A stretch of 64,000 bases of DNA from UBA877 sp034436335 (GTDB lineage: Bacteria > Chloroflexota > Anaerolineae > Anaerolineales > Villigracilaceae). Shown in pieces: positions 41,764 to 49,094 of the stretch. The DNA lies in assembly GCA_034436335.1 (NCBI GenBank), contig DAOTVO010000059.1, forward strand, positions 156,106-220,105, written 5' to 3'. A model generated the notes under the pieces. That model searched no databases. It saw only the letters and a list, made by a program, of their open reading frames with translations, and was not told where the DNA came from. How positions within the stretch are numbered: the stretch's first letter is position 1; each line of letters begins with the position of its first letter. The position numbers and the translations under genes were made by a program.

Positions 41764-42804
41764 ATGCCTCTTCTTCGCTGGATTTCTGGCACTGCCTGTG
41801 ATTTTTTGATGAGCCTGTTCGTGCTGCATCATGCGGCCGATTTTGGCGTGCGTCCTGCCTGGGCGGCGGGTGTTCGCCAAAGGCTCTCGCCCTCCAGCCG
41901 CGAAACGCTCGAAAAGATATTCTCTTTTTCCTCGGTTCCCCTCTTGTGGATGAGCGTTCTGCCTCAGCCGGCGACCGGACAGATTCTTCTGCAGGCGGTC
42001 GCGGACCTCGAACCGGAACAGCGTTTACCGCGGCTGACTCTCCCGTCCAGGCTCCCGCCCGAGGCGCGCCGTGTTCTGGAAGATGTTTCCGGGCGCGCCT
42101 CCTGGAATGCCGATGACAAGGCCCGTTTGATGGCTGCCTATGGGCATGGCCCCGTTTCCTCGGCAGTTGGCTTCGACAATCTTTTGAACGCCTGGACCGA
42201 TCTGCGCGGCTATGGCCTTCGCTATCTGGAGGCTTTGCAGGAATACTACCTCGTGTACTTCGGCGATGAAGAAACGCGTATTGCCCCCGCCATTGAGCAT
42301 GCGTTGGAATCGGCGCGCGTACTGGCAGACCGCCTCTCGCTGGTGGAATTGGTAGAACGCCTTTCCCACGGCGTCCGTTTTCAGAATCTCGACAAGGTGA
42401 CGAGCGTTTCCTTGCTTCCCTCCTGGTGGGTCGCGCCGTTGCTTTTTCTGGACCGGACGGAGACAGAAATTTTTATCGCCTTCGGGGCCAGGCCGCAGGT
42501 CCAGGGCGGGGCGGATGGGAGCGAAGCCCCCGATGAATTGGTGCAGACTCTCAAGGCGCTTGGCGACCCTACCCGCCTGCGTATTCTGCGTTACCTTTCC
42601 TCCGGGCCGCTTTCGCCCTCTGAACTGGCGCGCCGGCTGCGTCTGCGTCCGCCGACCATCATCCATCACCTTCATGCTTTGCGCCTGGCCGGTCTGGTGC
42701 AGATTACGGTCGGAGCGGGCTTCGAAAAGCGCTATGAAGCGCGTCCCGAAGCCTTGCAGACAATCTATAAGTCTCTACAGGATTACCTGAACATTCATGT
42801 CTAA
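41764..42804 (+). CDS. ArsR-family regulator with long N-terminal domain
   Basis: 346 residues from ATG 41764 (GTG 41755 would add three). The C-terminal ~95 residues are a winged helix of ArsR type: DELVQTLKALGDPTRLRILR, SELARRLRLRPPTIIHHLHA, LRLAGLVQITVGAGFEKRYE. The N-terminal ~250 residues are uncharacterised but contain DFLMSLFVLHHAADFG and repeated aromatic segments, as in the DUF5937-like sensor part of long ArsR proteins. No metal-binding Cys cluster is visible, so a metal effector is unlikely. It is probably an autorepressor acting at 41717-41752. The stop overlaps the start of an MFS gene by 8 bases. Confidence 0.85.
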   Translation: MPLLRWISGTACDFLMSLFVLHHAADFGVRPAWAAGVRQRLSPSSRETLEKIFSFSSVPLLWMSVLPQPATGQILLQAVADLEPEQRLPRLTLPSRLPPEARRVLEDVSGRASWNADDKARLMAAYGHGPVSSAVGFDNLLNAWTDLRGYGLRYLEALQEYYLVYFGDEETRIAPAIEHALESARVLADRLSLVELVERLSHGVRFQNLDKVTSVSLLPSWWVAPLLFLDRTETEIFIAFGARPQVQGGADGSEAPDELVQTLKALGDPTRLRILRYLSSGPLSPSELARRLRLRPPTIIHHLHALRLAGLVQITVGAGFEKRYEARPEALQTIYKSLQDYLNIHV

Positions 42805-44053
42805 TATCGTCAAAACCTATCTGCTTCGCATTCGCCAATTCTCCCCCAACGCACGCCTTTACCTGGCCAGCGCTATCCTGAGCGGGGCGGCGTTTGGCGT
42901 CTACCGATTGTTGTTCAATTTTTACGCCCTCAGCCTCGACCTCGACCAGAGCATCATCGGTCACATCATCACCATCAACAGTCTCACGGCTTTGGCGCTG
43001 GCGCTTCCGATGGGCTACTTGGCCGATATTCTGGGACGGAAGAACTCGCTCCTGCTTGGCGGCGCGTTGACATCGCTGGCGGTGGCAGCCATGGTGATAT
43101 GGCCCGCGCAGGGGCTCTTTTATGCCATGGCAATAGTGATGGGCGCGGCGCAAAGCCTCTCGGCGGTGACCATGGCTCCCTTCCTGCTGGAGAACAGTGG
43201 AGTGGAAGAACGCACCTATCTCTTCAGCCTGAGCCAGGGGTTGAGCATGACGGCCTCTTTTATCGGTAATTCTATTGGCGGGTATCTGCCCAGTTGGATT
43301 GGCCAGGCGCGCGGTGTGGAGGCTACCAGCAGCACGGCTTATGGCGGGGCGCTGGGCATTATCGCCCTCGTTTCGGCGCTGGCTCTCCTCCCGCTCCTTG
43401 CGTTGCGAACTCCCCGCCTGACCGCCTCCGAACGCTCGCTCTTCGCTCCTGTGAGTTATGCCGTCAAACATCTCGGCACGATTGGCAAGATGGTTCTGCC
43501 CATGCTTATCACCTCCATCGGGGCGGGCTTGTTCATGCCCTTCATGAACGTTTTCTTCCGCGTCGTTCATCATCAGCCCGACCCCGTGATTGGGAACGTG
43601 CTGGCCTGGGGCGCACTGTTCATGGGGCTTGGTCTCATCATGGCCCCGCCGATTGCCGACCGGATTGGCAAGATTCAATTGGTGGTCATCTCCCAAGCGC
43701 TTTCGATACCTTTCCTCGCTCTGCTTGGATTTGCTCCCTGGTTTTGGGTGAGCGCGCTGGCGCATTACGTCCGCCTATCGCTGATGAACATGGGAGGGCC
43801 TGTTTACAACGCTTTTGTGATGGAACACGTGGAGCCCAAATCACGTGCCATGGTGGCCAGTCTGACCAGCATGGCTTGGAATTTCGGCTGGGCGTTCAGC
43901 CCGTCTGTCAGCGGCTGGATGCAGGTCAAGTATGGCTTTAGCCCGGTGTATCTGACGGTTATTGTCATCTACACGTTCTCCGTCTTCCTCTACTGGGCTT
44001 TTTTCTGGAATAAAAATTCGGCGGAGGTTCCCCAGCCTGTACCCGCCGATTGA
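42797..44053 (+). CDS. Major facilitator superfamily transporter
   Basis: 418 residues with about 12 membrane helices. The MFS loop 2-3 signature appears as MGYLADILGRKNSLLLGGAL (G-x-L-A-D-x-x-G-R-K, about residues 73-92). Helical segments include ALGIIALVSALALLPLLALR and MVLPMLITSIGAGLFMPFMN. It shares an operon with, and overlaps, the ArsR regulator, which suggests an inducible efflux or uptake system. The substrate cannot be deduced, but the regulator-efflux arrangement is typical of drug exporters. It is followed by a strong terminator at 44082-44122. Confidence 0.9.
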   Translation: MSNIVKTYLLRIRQFSPNARLYLASAILSGAAFGVYRLLFNFYALSLDLDQSIIGHIITINSLTALALALPMGYLADILGRKNSLLLGGALTSLAVAAMVIWPAQGLFYAMAIVMGAAQSLSAVTMAPFLLENSGVEERTYLFSLSQGLSMTASFIGNSIGGYLPSWIGQARGVEATSSTAYGGALGIIALVSALALLPLLALRTPRLTASERSLFAPVSYAVKHLGTIGKMVLPMLITSIGAGLFMPFMNVFFRVVHHQPDPVIGNVLAWGALFMGLGLIMAPPIADRIGKIQLVVISQALSIPFLALLGFAPWFWVSALAHYVRLSLMNMGGPVYNAFVMEHVEPKSRAMVASLTSMAWNFGWAFSPSVSGWMQVKYGFSPVYLTVIVIYTFSVFLYWAFFWNKNSAEVPQPVPAD

Positions 44054-44081
44054 AAGGAGGTGACACGATTTTCCCCCACAA

Positions 44082-44122
44082 CTCGCAGGACGGCATCCCG
44101 AGTGCTGTCCTGCGAGGTTTTT
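44082..44122 (+). terminator. Terminator of the ArsR-MFS operon
   Basis: CTCGCAGGACGGCA and TGCTGTCCTGCGAG pair over 14 bp (one G-T), loop TCCCGAG, followed by GTTTTTG. An isolated Shine-Dalgarno-like AAAGGAGGTGA sits just upstream (44053-44063) with no suitable ATG after it. Confidence 0.88.
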
Positions 44123-44183
44123 GTTGTAACTTTTCACGGCTTGGCTCATCTAATGCGGTGATTACTGTTTTAGGAGACTACTT

Positions 44184-44567
44184 ATGGAAATGTTGATTGA
44201 CTTTCCCGGCGGCGCCCGCGTGGACGCCCATTTTGGCCCCTTCACCGTCCGCACCGACCAGCCGCCTGCCGCAACGGCGCCTACTCCCTTTGCCACCTTC
44301 CTGGCTTCCATCGGCACCTGCGCCGGAATCTACGTGCTCGGCTTCTGCCAGCAGCGCGGACTTCCCACCGATGGCATTCGTATCATTCAACGCATGCACA
44401 GCAATCCCTTTACCGGTATGGTGCAGAAGATAGACCTGGAAATTCAACTGCCTGCCTCCTTCCCGGAAAAATACAAAGATGCTGTCATCCGCGCGGCAGA
44501 GTTGTGCGCCGTCAAGAAGCACTTCGAGGAACCGCCGCAGTTCGAAGTGACCACCAAAACTGTGTAA
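44184..44567 (+). CDS. OsmC-like protein
   Basis: 127 residues, about the size of OsmC/YhfA-type proteins. OsmC proteins use two cysteines to reduce organic hydroperoxides. The first is in LASIGTCAGIYVLGFCQQRG (Cys at the helix start) and the second in RAAELCAVKKHFEEPPQFEV near the C-terminus, both at the expected positions. An additional Cys lies in FCQQRGL. VDAHFGPFTVRTDQPP is the N-terminal beta part. GGAG 9 bases upstream of the ATG supports the start. It is monocistronic, between two hairpin terminators. Confidence 0.85.
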   Translation: MEMLIDFPGGARVDAHFGPFTVRTDQPPAATAPTPFATFLASIGTCAGIYVLGFCQQRGLPTDGIRIIQRMHSNPFTGMVQKIDLEIQLPASFPEKYKDAVIRAAELCAVKKHFEEPPQFEVTTKTV

Positions 44568-44582
44568 TTCAAAAGATTGAAT

Positions 44583-44620
44583 CAACGGCGCGAAGGGAAA
44601 CCTTCGCGCCGTTGGCTTTA
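44583..44620 (+). terminator. Terminator of the OsmC-like gene
   Basis: CAACGGCGCGAAGG and CCTTCGCGCCGTTG form a perfect 14-bp stem closed by a GAAA tetraloop, followed by GCTTTAAA. It lies 15 bases after the stop codon. Confidence 0.85.
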
Positions 44621-44704
44621 AAGAGATCGAGGCTGAAGTTTCCGGGCGTATTTTTGGCCGATTCTGTTCGATATTTCTGCAAAAAGCAGTAAAATGGGCC
44701 TACC

Positions 44705-45166
44705 ATGCGCTATCTGGTGGACGGCCACAATCTCATCCCAAAATTGGGCTTGCGCCTCGAAGAACCCGACGACGAGGAGGCCCTCCTTACCCGCCTGCAG
44801 GAGTTCTGCCGCCTGCGCCGGGCGCAGGTGGAAGTCTATTTCGACGGCGCGCCGCCCGGTTTCCCGCCGACCCGCAAGGCGGGCGTGGTGACGGCCCATT
44901 TCGTGCGCCAGGGCGTGACCGCCGACGCGGCCATCGAGGCGCGGCTCGACCGCCTGGGCAGGGAGACGCGCAACTGGACGGTGGTCAGTTCCGACCGGCG
45001 CGTCCAGAGCGCCGCCCGCGCCGCTCGTGCCGCCCTCCTTTCTGCCGAGGAGTTTGCCCGCCAGGTTCTCTCCGCAGCGCCGTCCACCTCTCCCAGGCGA
45101 GAAAATAGTTTGGGGCCTGAGGAAGTGGAGGCGTGGCTCGAGATTTTCAACTCCCGAAAAGGGTAA
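44705..45166 (+). CDS. NYN-domain ribonuclease-like protein (YacP/Rae1 type)
   Basis: 153 residues. The PIN-like NYN fold starts MRYLVDGHNLIPKLGLRLEE with the first catalytic Asp, continues with QVEVYFDGAPPGFPP (second Asp), and has the third acidic cluster in GVTADAAIEARLDRLGRETR and WTVVSSDRRVQSAARAA. YacP/Rae1 cleaves mRNA in the ribosome in Bacillus. The C-terminal ~35 residues form a helix specific to this family (LGPEEVEAWLEIF). A TAAAAT lies 9 bases before the ATG with no Shine-Dalgarno, so the message is nearly leaderless. Confidence 0.85.
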   Translation: MRYLVDGHNLIPKLGLRLEEPDDEEALLTRLQEFCRLRRAQVEVYFDGAPPGFPPTRKAGVVTAHFVRQGVTADAAIEARLDRLGRETRNWTVVSSDRRVQSAARAARAALLSAEEFARQVLSAAPSTSPRRENSLGPEEVEAWLEIFNSRKG

Positions 45167-45249
45167 GGGCAAAACCCAAAGGGCTGTTTTGCTTAAACTT
45201 CTTATATTTTCTTAAGGAAATATGGATAATTTTGATGTAATATATCCTA

Positions 45250-45382
45250 AAGACGCCTGTCCTCTTTTACTGGTATCCCAGGTGTCAGCCATCGCAGGTC
45301 TGCATGTCCCCCCCATGCCGACCAGGAACGGTGGTGTCTCCTCCCCCCTTGTTCACCGGGTTCACGCCCGGTGAACGCTTTT
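45250..45382 (+). ncRNA. Candidate structured small RNA with C-rich loop and own terminator
   Basis: No gene fits this 300-base gap, but a nested rod forms: GGTGTCA/TGTCTCC (45281-45287 with 45335-45341, two U-U mismatches), CCATCG/CGGTGG (45289-45294 with 45329-45334), GGTC/GACC and GCATG/CATGC, closing a TCCCCCC loop at 45307-45313. A second C-run (CTCCTCCCCCC) is single-stranded at 45338-45348. A terminator hairpin follows: GTTCACCGGG and CCCGGTGAAC (45351-45376), then GCTTTT. C-rich loops of this type pair with Shine-Dalgarno sequences in known sRNAs. The promoter is uncertain (TAATAT at 45238-45243). It does not match tmRNA, SRP RNA or 6S hallmarks I know. Confidence 0.4.
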
Positions 45383-45454
45383 AACCGCAGATGAACAGGA
45401 GAAACAGGATGGCTTTTGGGGGGTTCAGGATGTTTTCTGACGGCAGACTTGTGG

Positions 45455-45460
45455 TTTAAT
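45455..45460 (+). promoter_or_regulatory. -10 box implying a leaderless tilS mRNA
   Basis: TTTAAT followed by 6 bases and the ATG at 45467, without a ribosome binding site. Confidence 0.45.
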
Positions 45461-45466
45461 ACGCTT

Positions 45467-46924
45467 ATGCTCGAAGAAATCCTGCGCTTCGAATGTCAAC
45501 TCGACCCGGCGCGGCCGGTGCTGGCAGGCGTTTCCGGCGGGCCGGATAGTCTGTGCCTGCTGGACGTTTTGCATCGGGCTGGATACCGCCTCATCGTGGC
45601 ACACTACAATCACAAACTGCGCCCCGAAGCGGACCTGGAGGCGGATTCCGTGGCCGAACGGGCGCGGACCCTGGGCCTGCCTTTCCTCACCGAGGCAGGC
45701 GACGTGCGCGGCTTTGCCCTTGCAGAGAGATTGTCTGTCGAGGAGGCGGCGCGGAATCTCCGTTACCGCTTCCTGTTCTCTGCCGCGCGGCGGGAGGGAG
45801 CGCAAGCGGTGGCGGTCGGCCACACCGCCGATGACCAGGTGGAAACGGTGCTGATGCACTTTCTGCGCGGCGCGGGACTGGTGGGGCTCAAGGGCATGGA
45901 ATACCGCTCAATTTTGCCGACCTTCGACGCGGAAATTCCCCTCGTCCGCCCGCTGTTGTCGCTCTGGCGCGCCGACACGGAACGCTATTGCCAGGAACAC
46001 AACCTCCGGCCGCACTTCGACGCCTCCAATACCGATGAGACCTACTTCCGCAATCACCTCCGCCACACGCTCATCCCAACGCTGGAAAAATACAACCCGC
46101 GCTTCAAGGAGACGTTGACGCGCACCGCCCGCGCCTTGCAGGGCGATTACGCCTTTTTGCAGGCCCAGGTGGATGCCGCCTGGCAGGAGGTTTTGCTCGA
46201 ACGCGGCGAGGGTTGGCTGGCTTTCGACGCCGAGCGTCTGCGTGCCTTTCCCCGCGCCTTGCGCCGGAACTTGCTCCGGCAGGCGGCAGAGACGCTCCGC
46301 CCGCAACGCCGCGACATCGGCTTCGAGGCGCTCGACCGCGCCGCGGCCTTTGTGGACAGTCCCGGCAAACGGCAGGTGGACTTCATCAACGGTCTGTATC
46401 TGTTTGCCGAGAGCGGGGAAATCTACGTGGCAGCCTACGAGGCCGACTTGCCTTTCGCTCAATGGCCGCAGGTAGGTGAACAGTTATCCGTGAGCAGTCA
46501 TCGGTTATCGTTTGTCGGTTATCCGCCGCCGGGTGGCAGTGAATGTTTGGATTTGGGGAATGGCTGGGCGCTCACTGTTGAACCGCAAGACACTCTTAGC
46601 AGTTCACTGATTACCGACCCTTCGACCTGGCTCGGGGCAGCCAACTGGACAGCCTGTCTGGACGCCGATTTAACGGGCGGCAGGCTCACGGTCCGCGGGC
46701 GGCGGCGTGGTGATCGCTTCCAGCCGCTGGGGATGACGCAGGGGTCGGTCAAGGTCTCCGATTTCTTCATCAATGTCAAACTGCCGCGCCGGGCGCGCGA
46801 CCGCTGGCCGCTCGTCTGCGCGGGCGACGAAATCGTCTGGATTCCCGGTTATCGCATTGCTCATCCGTTCCGGGTTACCGAAAAGACTCTCAGAGTCCTG
46901 AAACTGGGTTTGCGGAAATTGTAA
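45467..46924 (+). CDS. tilS: tRNA(Ile)-lysidine synthase
   Basis: 485 residues from ATG 45467; an earlier frame start at 45416 adds 17 unrelated residues. TilS converts C34 of tRNA-Ile(CAU) to lysidine using lysine and ATP. The PP-loop VLAGVSGGPDSLCLLDVLHR, HYNHKLRPEADLEADSV and AVGHTADDQVETVLMHFLRG are intact, followed by FDASNTDETYFRNHLRHTLI. The C-terminal TilS_C-type part ends GRRRGDRFQPLGM and WIPGYRIAHPFRVTEKTLRV. Between them, around residues 340-385, the protein contains SVSSHRLSFVGYPPPG and LSSSLITDPSTW, encoded by the degenerate ATCAGTGA/TTATCGGT repeat type that also invades leuS. Those segments are probably tolerated surface insertions. Confidence 0.92.
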   Translation: MLEEILRFECQLDPARPVLAGVSGGPDSLCLLDVLHRAGYRLIVAHYNHKLRPEADLEADSVAERARTLGLPFLTEAGDVRGFALAERLSVEEAARNLRYRFLFSAARREGAQAVAVGHTADDQVETVLMHFLRGAGLVGLKGMEYRSILPTFDAEIPLVRPLLSLWRADTERYCQEHNLRPHFDASNTDETYFRNHLRHTLIPTLEKYNPRFKETLTRTARALQGDYAFLQAQVDAAWQEVLLERGEGWLAFDAERLRAFPRALRRNLLRQAAETLRPQRRDIGFEALDRAAAFVDSPGKRQVDFINGLYLFAESGEIYVAAYEADLPFAQWPQVGEQLSVSSHRLSFVGYPPPGGSECLDLGNGWALTVEPQDTLSSSLITDPSTWLGAANWTACLDADLTGGRLTVRGRRRGDRFQPLGMTQGSVKVSDFFINVKLPRRARDRWPLVCAGDEIVWIPGYRIAHPFRVTEKTLRVLKLGLRKL

Positions 46925-46964
46925 CTTTTTGACCGTCTTGTCATCTAAAAACGCGGAGGTCGAA

Positions 46965-47207
46965 ATGGCACAACCGCGTGTAATCATTTTCACTACACCT
47001 ACTTGTTCTTTCTGCAATATGGCAAAGAAGTATTTTCGTGAAAGAGGCATTCAGTTCAAGGATGTGGATGTCAGCCGCGACCCGGCCGCGGCGCGGGATA
47101 TGGTGCGCCGCTCTGGCCAGCAGGGAGTGCCGGTGATTGACATCGGCGGTAAGATTGTAGTCGGATTCGACAGGCCTAAGATTGACAAACTCCTCGGCCT
47201 GAAATAA
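46965..47207 (+). CDS. Glutaredoxin family protein
   Basis: 80 residues from ATG 46965 with GGAGG 8 bases upstream. A thioredoxin-fold redox protein with VIIFTTPTCSFCNMAKKYFR (active-site CSFC where classic glutaredoxins have CPYC), QQGVPVIDIGGKIVVGFDR (cis-Pro loop and glutathione-site Gly-Phe-Asp) and a short C-terminal helix. This NrdH/'Uxx-star'-like type is common in Gram-positives and Chloroflexota. It lies 40 bases behind tilS and 20 bases ahead of groES. Confidence 0.9.
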   Translation: MAQPRVIIFTTPTCSFCNMAKKYFRERGIQFKDVDVSRDPAAARDMVRRSGQQGVPVIDIGGKIVVGFDRPKIDKLLGLK

Positions 47208-47227
47208 ACCTTTGGAAGGAGAGAACT

Positions 47228-47497
47228 ATGACAAAAATTGAACCCCTTGGAACGCGCGTCCTGATTCGTCCGCTGGAACAGGAGGCGAAGACTTCCTCCG
47301 GCCTGCTCCTGCCCGAAACGGCCAAGGAAAAGCCGCAAATGGGTGAAGTGGTGGCCGTCGGCGATGACGAAAGCATCAAGTTGAAGGTCGGCGATAAGGT
47401 GATGTTTGCCAAGTACAGCGGCACCGAGTTCAAACTGGATGGCGTGGAGTACCTGCTGATGGAATGCTCCGATGTGCTGGCCCGTTTGAAGGATTAG
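47228..47497 (+). CDS. groES: Co-chaperonin GroES
   Basis: 89 residues, slightly shorter than the usual 94-97. PLGTRVLIRPLEQEAKTSSG starts the beta-barrel, with the mobile loop at KTSSGLLLPETAKEKPQMGE that docks on GroEL. VVAVGDDESIKLKVGDKVMF, then AKYSGTEFKLDGVEYLLMEC, completes the fold. AAGGAGAGA precedes the ATG. No groEL follows: the next gene downstream on either strand is a recombinase-like gene, so groES is separated from its usual partner. A terminator (47531-47554) ends the unit. Confidence 0.93.
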   Translation: MTKIEPLGTRVLIRPLEQEAKTSSGLLLPETAKEKPQMGEVVAVGDDESIKLKVGDKVMFAKYSGTEFKLDGVEYLLMECSDVLARLKD

Positions 47498-47530
47498 AAA
47501 AAGGCTGTCAGAAATTTTTGGCAAGCAAGC

Positions 47531-47562
47531 AGGGCGGGATTCGAATCCCGCCCTAATTTTTA
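47531..47562 (+). terminator. Terminator of groES, palindromic T-arm-like hairpin
   Basis: AGGGCGGGATTC and GAATCCCGCCCT form a perfect 24-base palindrome, followed by AATTTTTAG. The central GGGATTCGAATCCC is identical in pattern to a tRNA T-arm. Confidence 0.82.
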
Positions 47563-47574
47563 GAAGGTTTTTCC

Positions 47575-47724
47575 GTAACTGCCTACTCAACGAGGCCGAA
47601 CTTGTTAATCGGAGCAAAAGACGCTAACTTTATCCGCAGATTGCCTAGATTTTGCTGATTTTCTCCCAATCTGCGTAATCTGCGACATCTGCGGATGATT
47701 TCCGAGACCAGCGTGGGCAGTTAC
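47575..47724 (-). repeat. MITE-like element, complete (copy C), with 8-bp target duplication
   Basis: 150 bases with ends GTAACTGCC and GGGCAGTTAC. The octamer GTTTTTCC flanks it on both sides (47567-47574 and 47725-47732). In reverse orientation its interior matches copies A and B: CAATCTGCGGATAAAGTTAG, CGTCTTTTGCT, CCGATTAAC. Confidence 0.9.
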
Positions 47725-47945
47725 GTTTTTCCCAGGTAAATGGGCCACTGTTTCGTGCCGATAAGCAGATAACCGGTCTTCTCGGGGAGTTGGTCCTCTC
47801 TTGGACGGATATATTCGGCACAAAGTTTGCCCACCTCTGTCTCTTTCGGCCTTTGTTCGAGCGCGTTGAAATCGCTCTAGTCATTGTGCGCTAGGGAATA
47901 AAAGGCAAATGCCAATCGTTCCCAATCCTTCTTGCTTAGTGCCAT
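47721..47945 (-). pseudogene. Small hypothetical ORF interrupted by an amber codon
   Basis: From ATG 47945 the frame reads MALSKKDWERLAFAFYSLAH, then ND, a TAG at 47879-47877, and continues in frame as SDFNALEQRPKETEVGKLCA through GYLLIGTKQWPIYLGKT to a TAA at 47723-47721. Without the TAG it would be a coherent 74-residue protein. The MITE-like copy C ends over its stop codon, so insertion of the element may have replaced the original C-terminus. It is probably a decayed small gene; no domain recognised. Confidence 0.4.
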
Positions 47946-47988
47946 GAACCCGCTGCCTCGATTTGCCGGCCACGCGCTTCCTGCGGAC

Positions 47989-48873
47989 TCAGTCCCGTCC
48001 TGCCAGTTGGCGCAGTTTCATACTGATTTCGCGCCACTGAATCTTGGAAACGCCCAGTTTCTGGCGAATCTTTTCGGGTTCAACATTGCTCAAGTAATCC
48101 TGCAGGGCCGAGGTCCAGCGGCACATATCGAAGGAGAGATGCTTGCTCAAACCGGCGTCGCGGCCGATATCTTCGAGCAGGTATTCCAGCCGTCGCGGCG
48201 ACCAGGGGAAGAGCCGGTCGGAGGGGTTGTATTGCTGGAGATATTCTTCGTAGGCCGGGACCCAGTCTTCGGGCAGGGTGAGTTTGCGTTCCTTGTAGCG
48301 GTTGGCCGGACTGGCATAGCGGATGAAAACCTGCGGCCCTTCGGGGGCGTTCAGGTCAATATGGTTGAGATGGATTCCCAGGCATTCGGATTTTTTGATT
48401 CCGGTGGCCAGCAGAAGCGCGAGCAGGGTGTAAGGACGGGCATCCGGCTTGGGCAGACGACGGTAGCGGTCGGCGGCGAGGAGGGCGGCTTCAATTTCCG
48501 CATCGGTCAGGACCTCCGGCAGGGGACTCAGCACCGAGCGCTGGACGACCTTCTCGGCCGGGTCCACCACCAGCGCGCCGCCTTTTTGCAGCCAGCGAAA
48601 GAAGGATTTGACGGTGGTGATGCGCCGCGCCAGGCTCTTGGGCGAGCAGGGAATACCGCGTTCATGTTCCAGCCAGTGGAAGAAGTTGTTCAGGTCGGAT
48701 GTGGTAATCGCTCCCAGAGCCTGGTCGGGGGGCAGGTACTTTGCCAGCAGGCGGATATCCGATAAAAAGGCTTTGACCGTGTTGGGAGAGCGTCCCTGGT
48801 CGTAAAGGTAAATTTCCCAGGCGTTGATGGCGGCGGCCAGGCCGCTTTGAGGGGTGAGATGGGCTTCGGACAT
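47989..48873 (-). CDS. Tyrosine-recombinase-like protein lacking catalytic residues
   Basis: 294 residues with the two-domain build of XerC/XerD: an N-terminal SAM-like domain (INAWEIYLYDQGRSPNTVKA, TSDLNNFFHWLEHERGIPCS) and a C-terminal catalytic-like fold. The active-site residues are changed. The first Arg of ATGLRxSE is Lys (LLLATGIKKSECLGIHLNHI), the HxxR motif reads DMCR in HLSFDMCRWTSALQDYL, and the nucleophilic Tyr position near the C-terminus (LGVSKIQWREISMKLRQ) is Ser. It is full length and not frameshifted, so it may be a DNA-binding protein rather than a recombinase. GGAGG-like GAGGTTC precedes the ATG. It is monocistronic. Confidence 0.75.
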   Translation of the reverse strand: MSEAHLTPQSGLAAAINAWEIYLYDQGRSPNTVKAFLSDIRLLAKYLPPDQALGAITTSDLNNFFHWLEHERGIPCSPKSLARRITTVKSFFRWLQKGGALVVDPAEKVVQRSVLSPLPEVLTDAEIEAALLAADRYRRLPKPDARPYTLLALLLATGIKKSECLGIHLNHIDLNAPEGPQVFIRYASPANRYKERKLTLPEDWVPAYEEYLQQYNPSDRLFPWSPRRLEYLLEDIGRDAGLSKHLSFDMCRWTSALQDYLSNVEPEKIRQKLGVSKIQWREISMKLRQLAGRD

Positions 48874-49013
48874 AGGAACCTCCGTTGCGCGTTCTCGGTA
48901 AGCGCAATATTTGCGTATAGTTTAGCGTAAAGAGGGATGAATGTCAAATGATGACGTTGGAAACGAGAGATTAAAAAAACAAATCTCATCCACTACTTAA
49001 AGGGGATTTGTCA

Positions 49014-49054
49014 GCGGGGAGGGCGGGATTCGAATATCATCCCCTTGCGGGGAC
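49014..49054 (-). repeat. tRNA-Ser 3'-half remnant downstream of tRNA-Ser(GCT)
   Basis: On the minus strand: GTCCCCGCAAGGGGAT (a variable arm identical in core to that of tRNA-Ser(GGA)), GATATTCGAATCCCGCC, then CTCCCCGC. The 5' strand of the T-stem is lost. The 3' portion matches the adjacent tRNA-Ser(GCT), giving a mosaic of the two tRNAs. Confidence 0.75.
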
Positions 49055-49063
49055 CCGGCGGCT

Positions 49064-49092
49064 GAAAAAAGGACGCCTTCTTGCGAGGCGTC
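49064..49092 (-). terminator. Terminator of tRNA-Ser(GCT)
   Basis: On the minus strand GACGCC, loop TCGCAAGAA, GGCGTC, then CTTTTTT, beginning 2 bases after the tRNA 3' end. Confidence 0.8.
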
Positions 49093-49094
49093 TC

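Noticed and set aside
44053..44080. Gene start after the AAAGGAGGTGA motif downstream of the MFS gene
   Set aside because: The following sequence has no suitable ATG and runs straight into the terminator hairpin.
45250..45382. 6S RNA, SRP RNA or tmRNA in the tilS upstream gap
   Set aside because: The SRP domain IV motif, tmRNA tag frame and 6S central bubble pattern were looked for and not found; left as an unnamed sRNA candidate.
47877..47879. Recoding of the in-frame TAG (for example as pyrrolysine)
   Set aside because: No pyl genes or special context are visible; simple decay explains it better.
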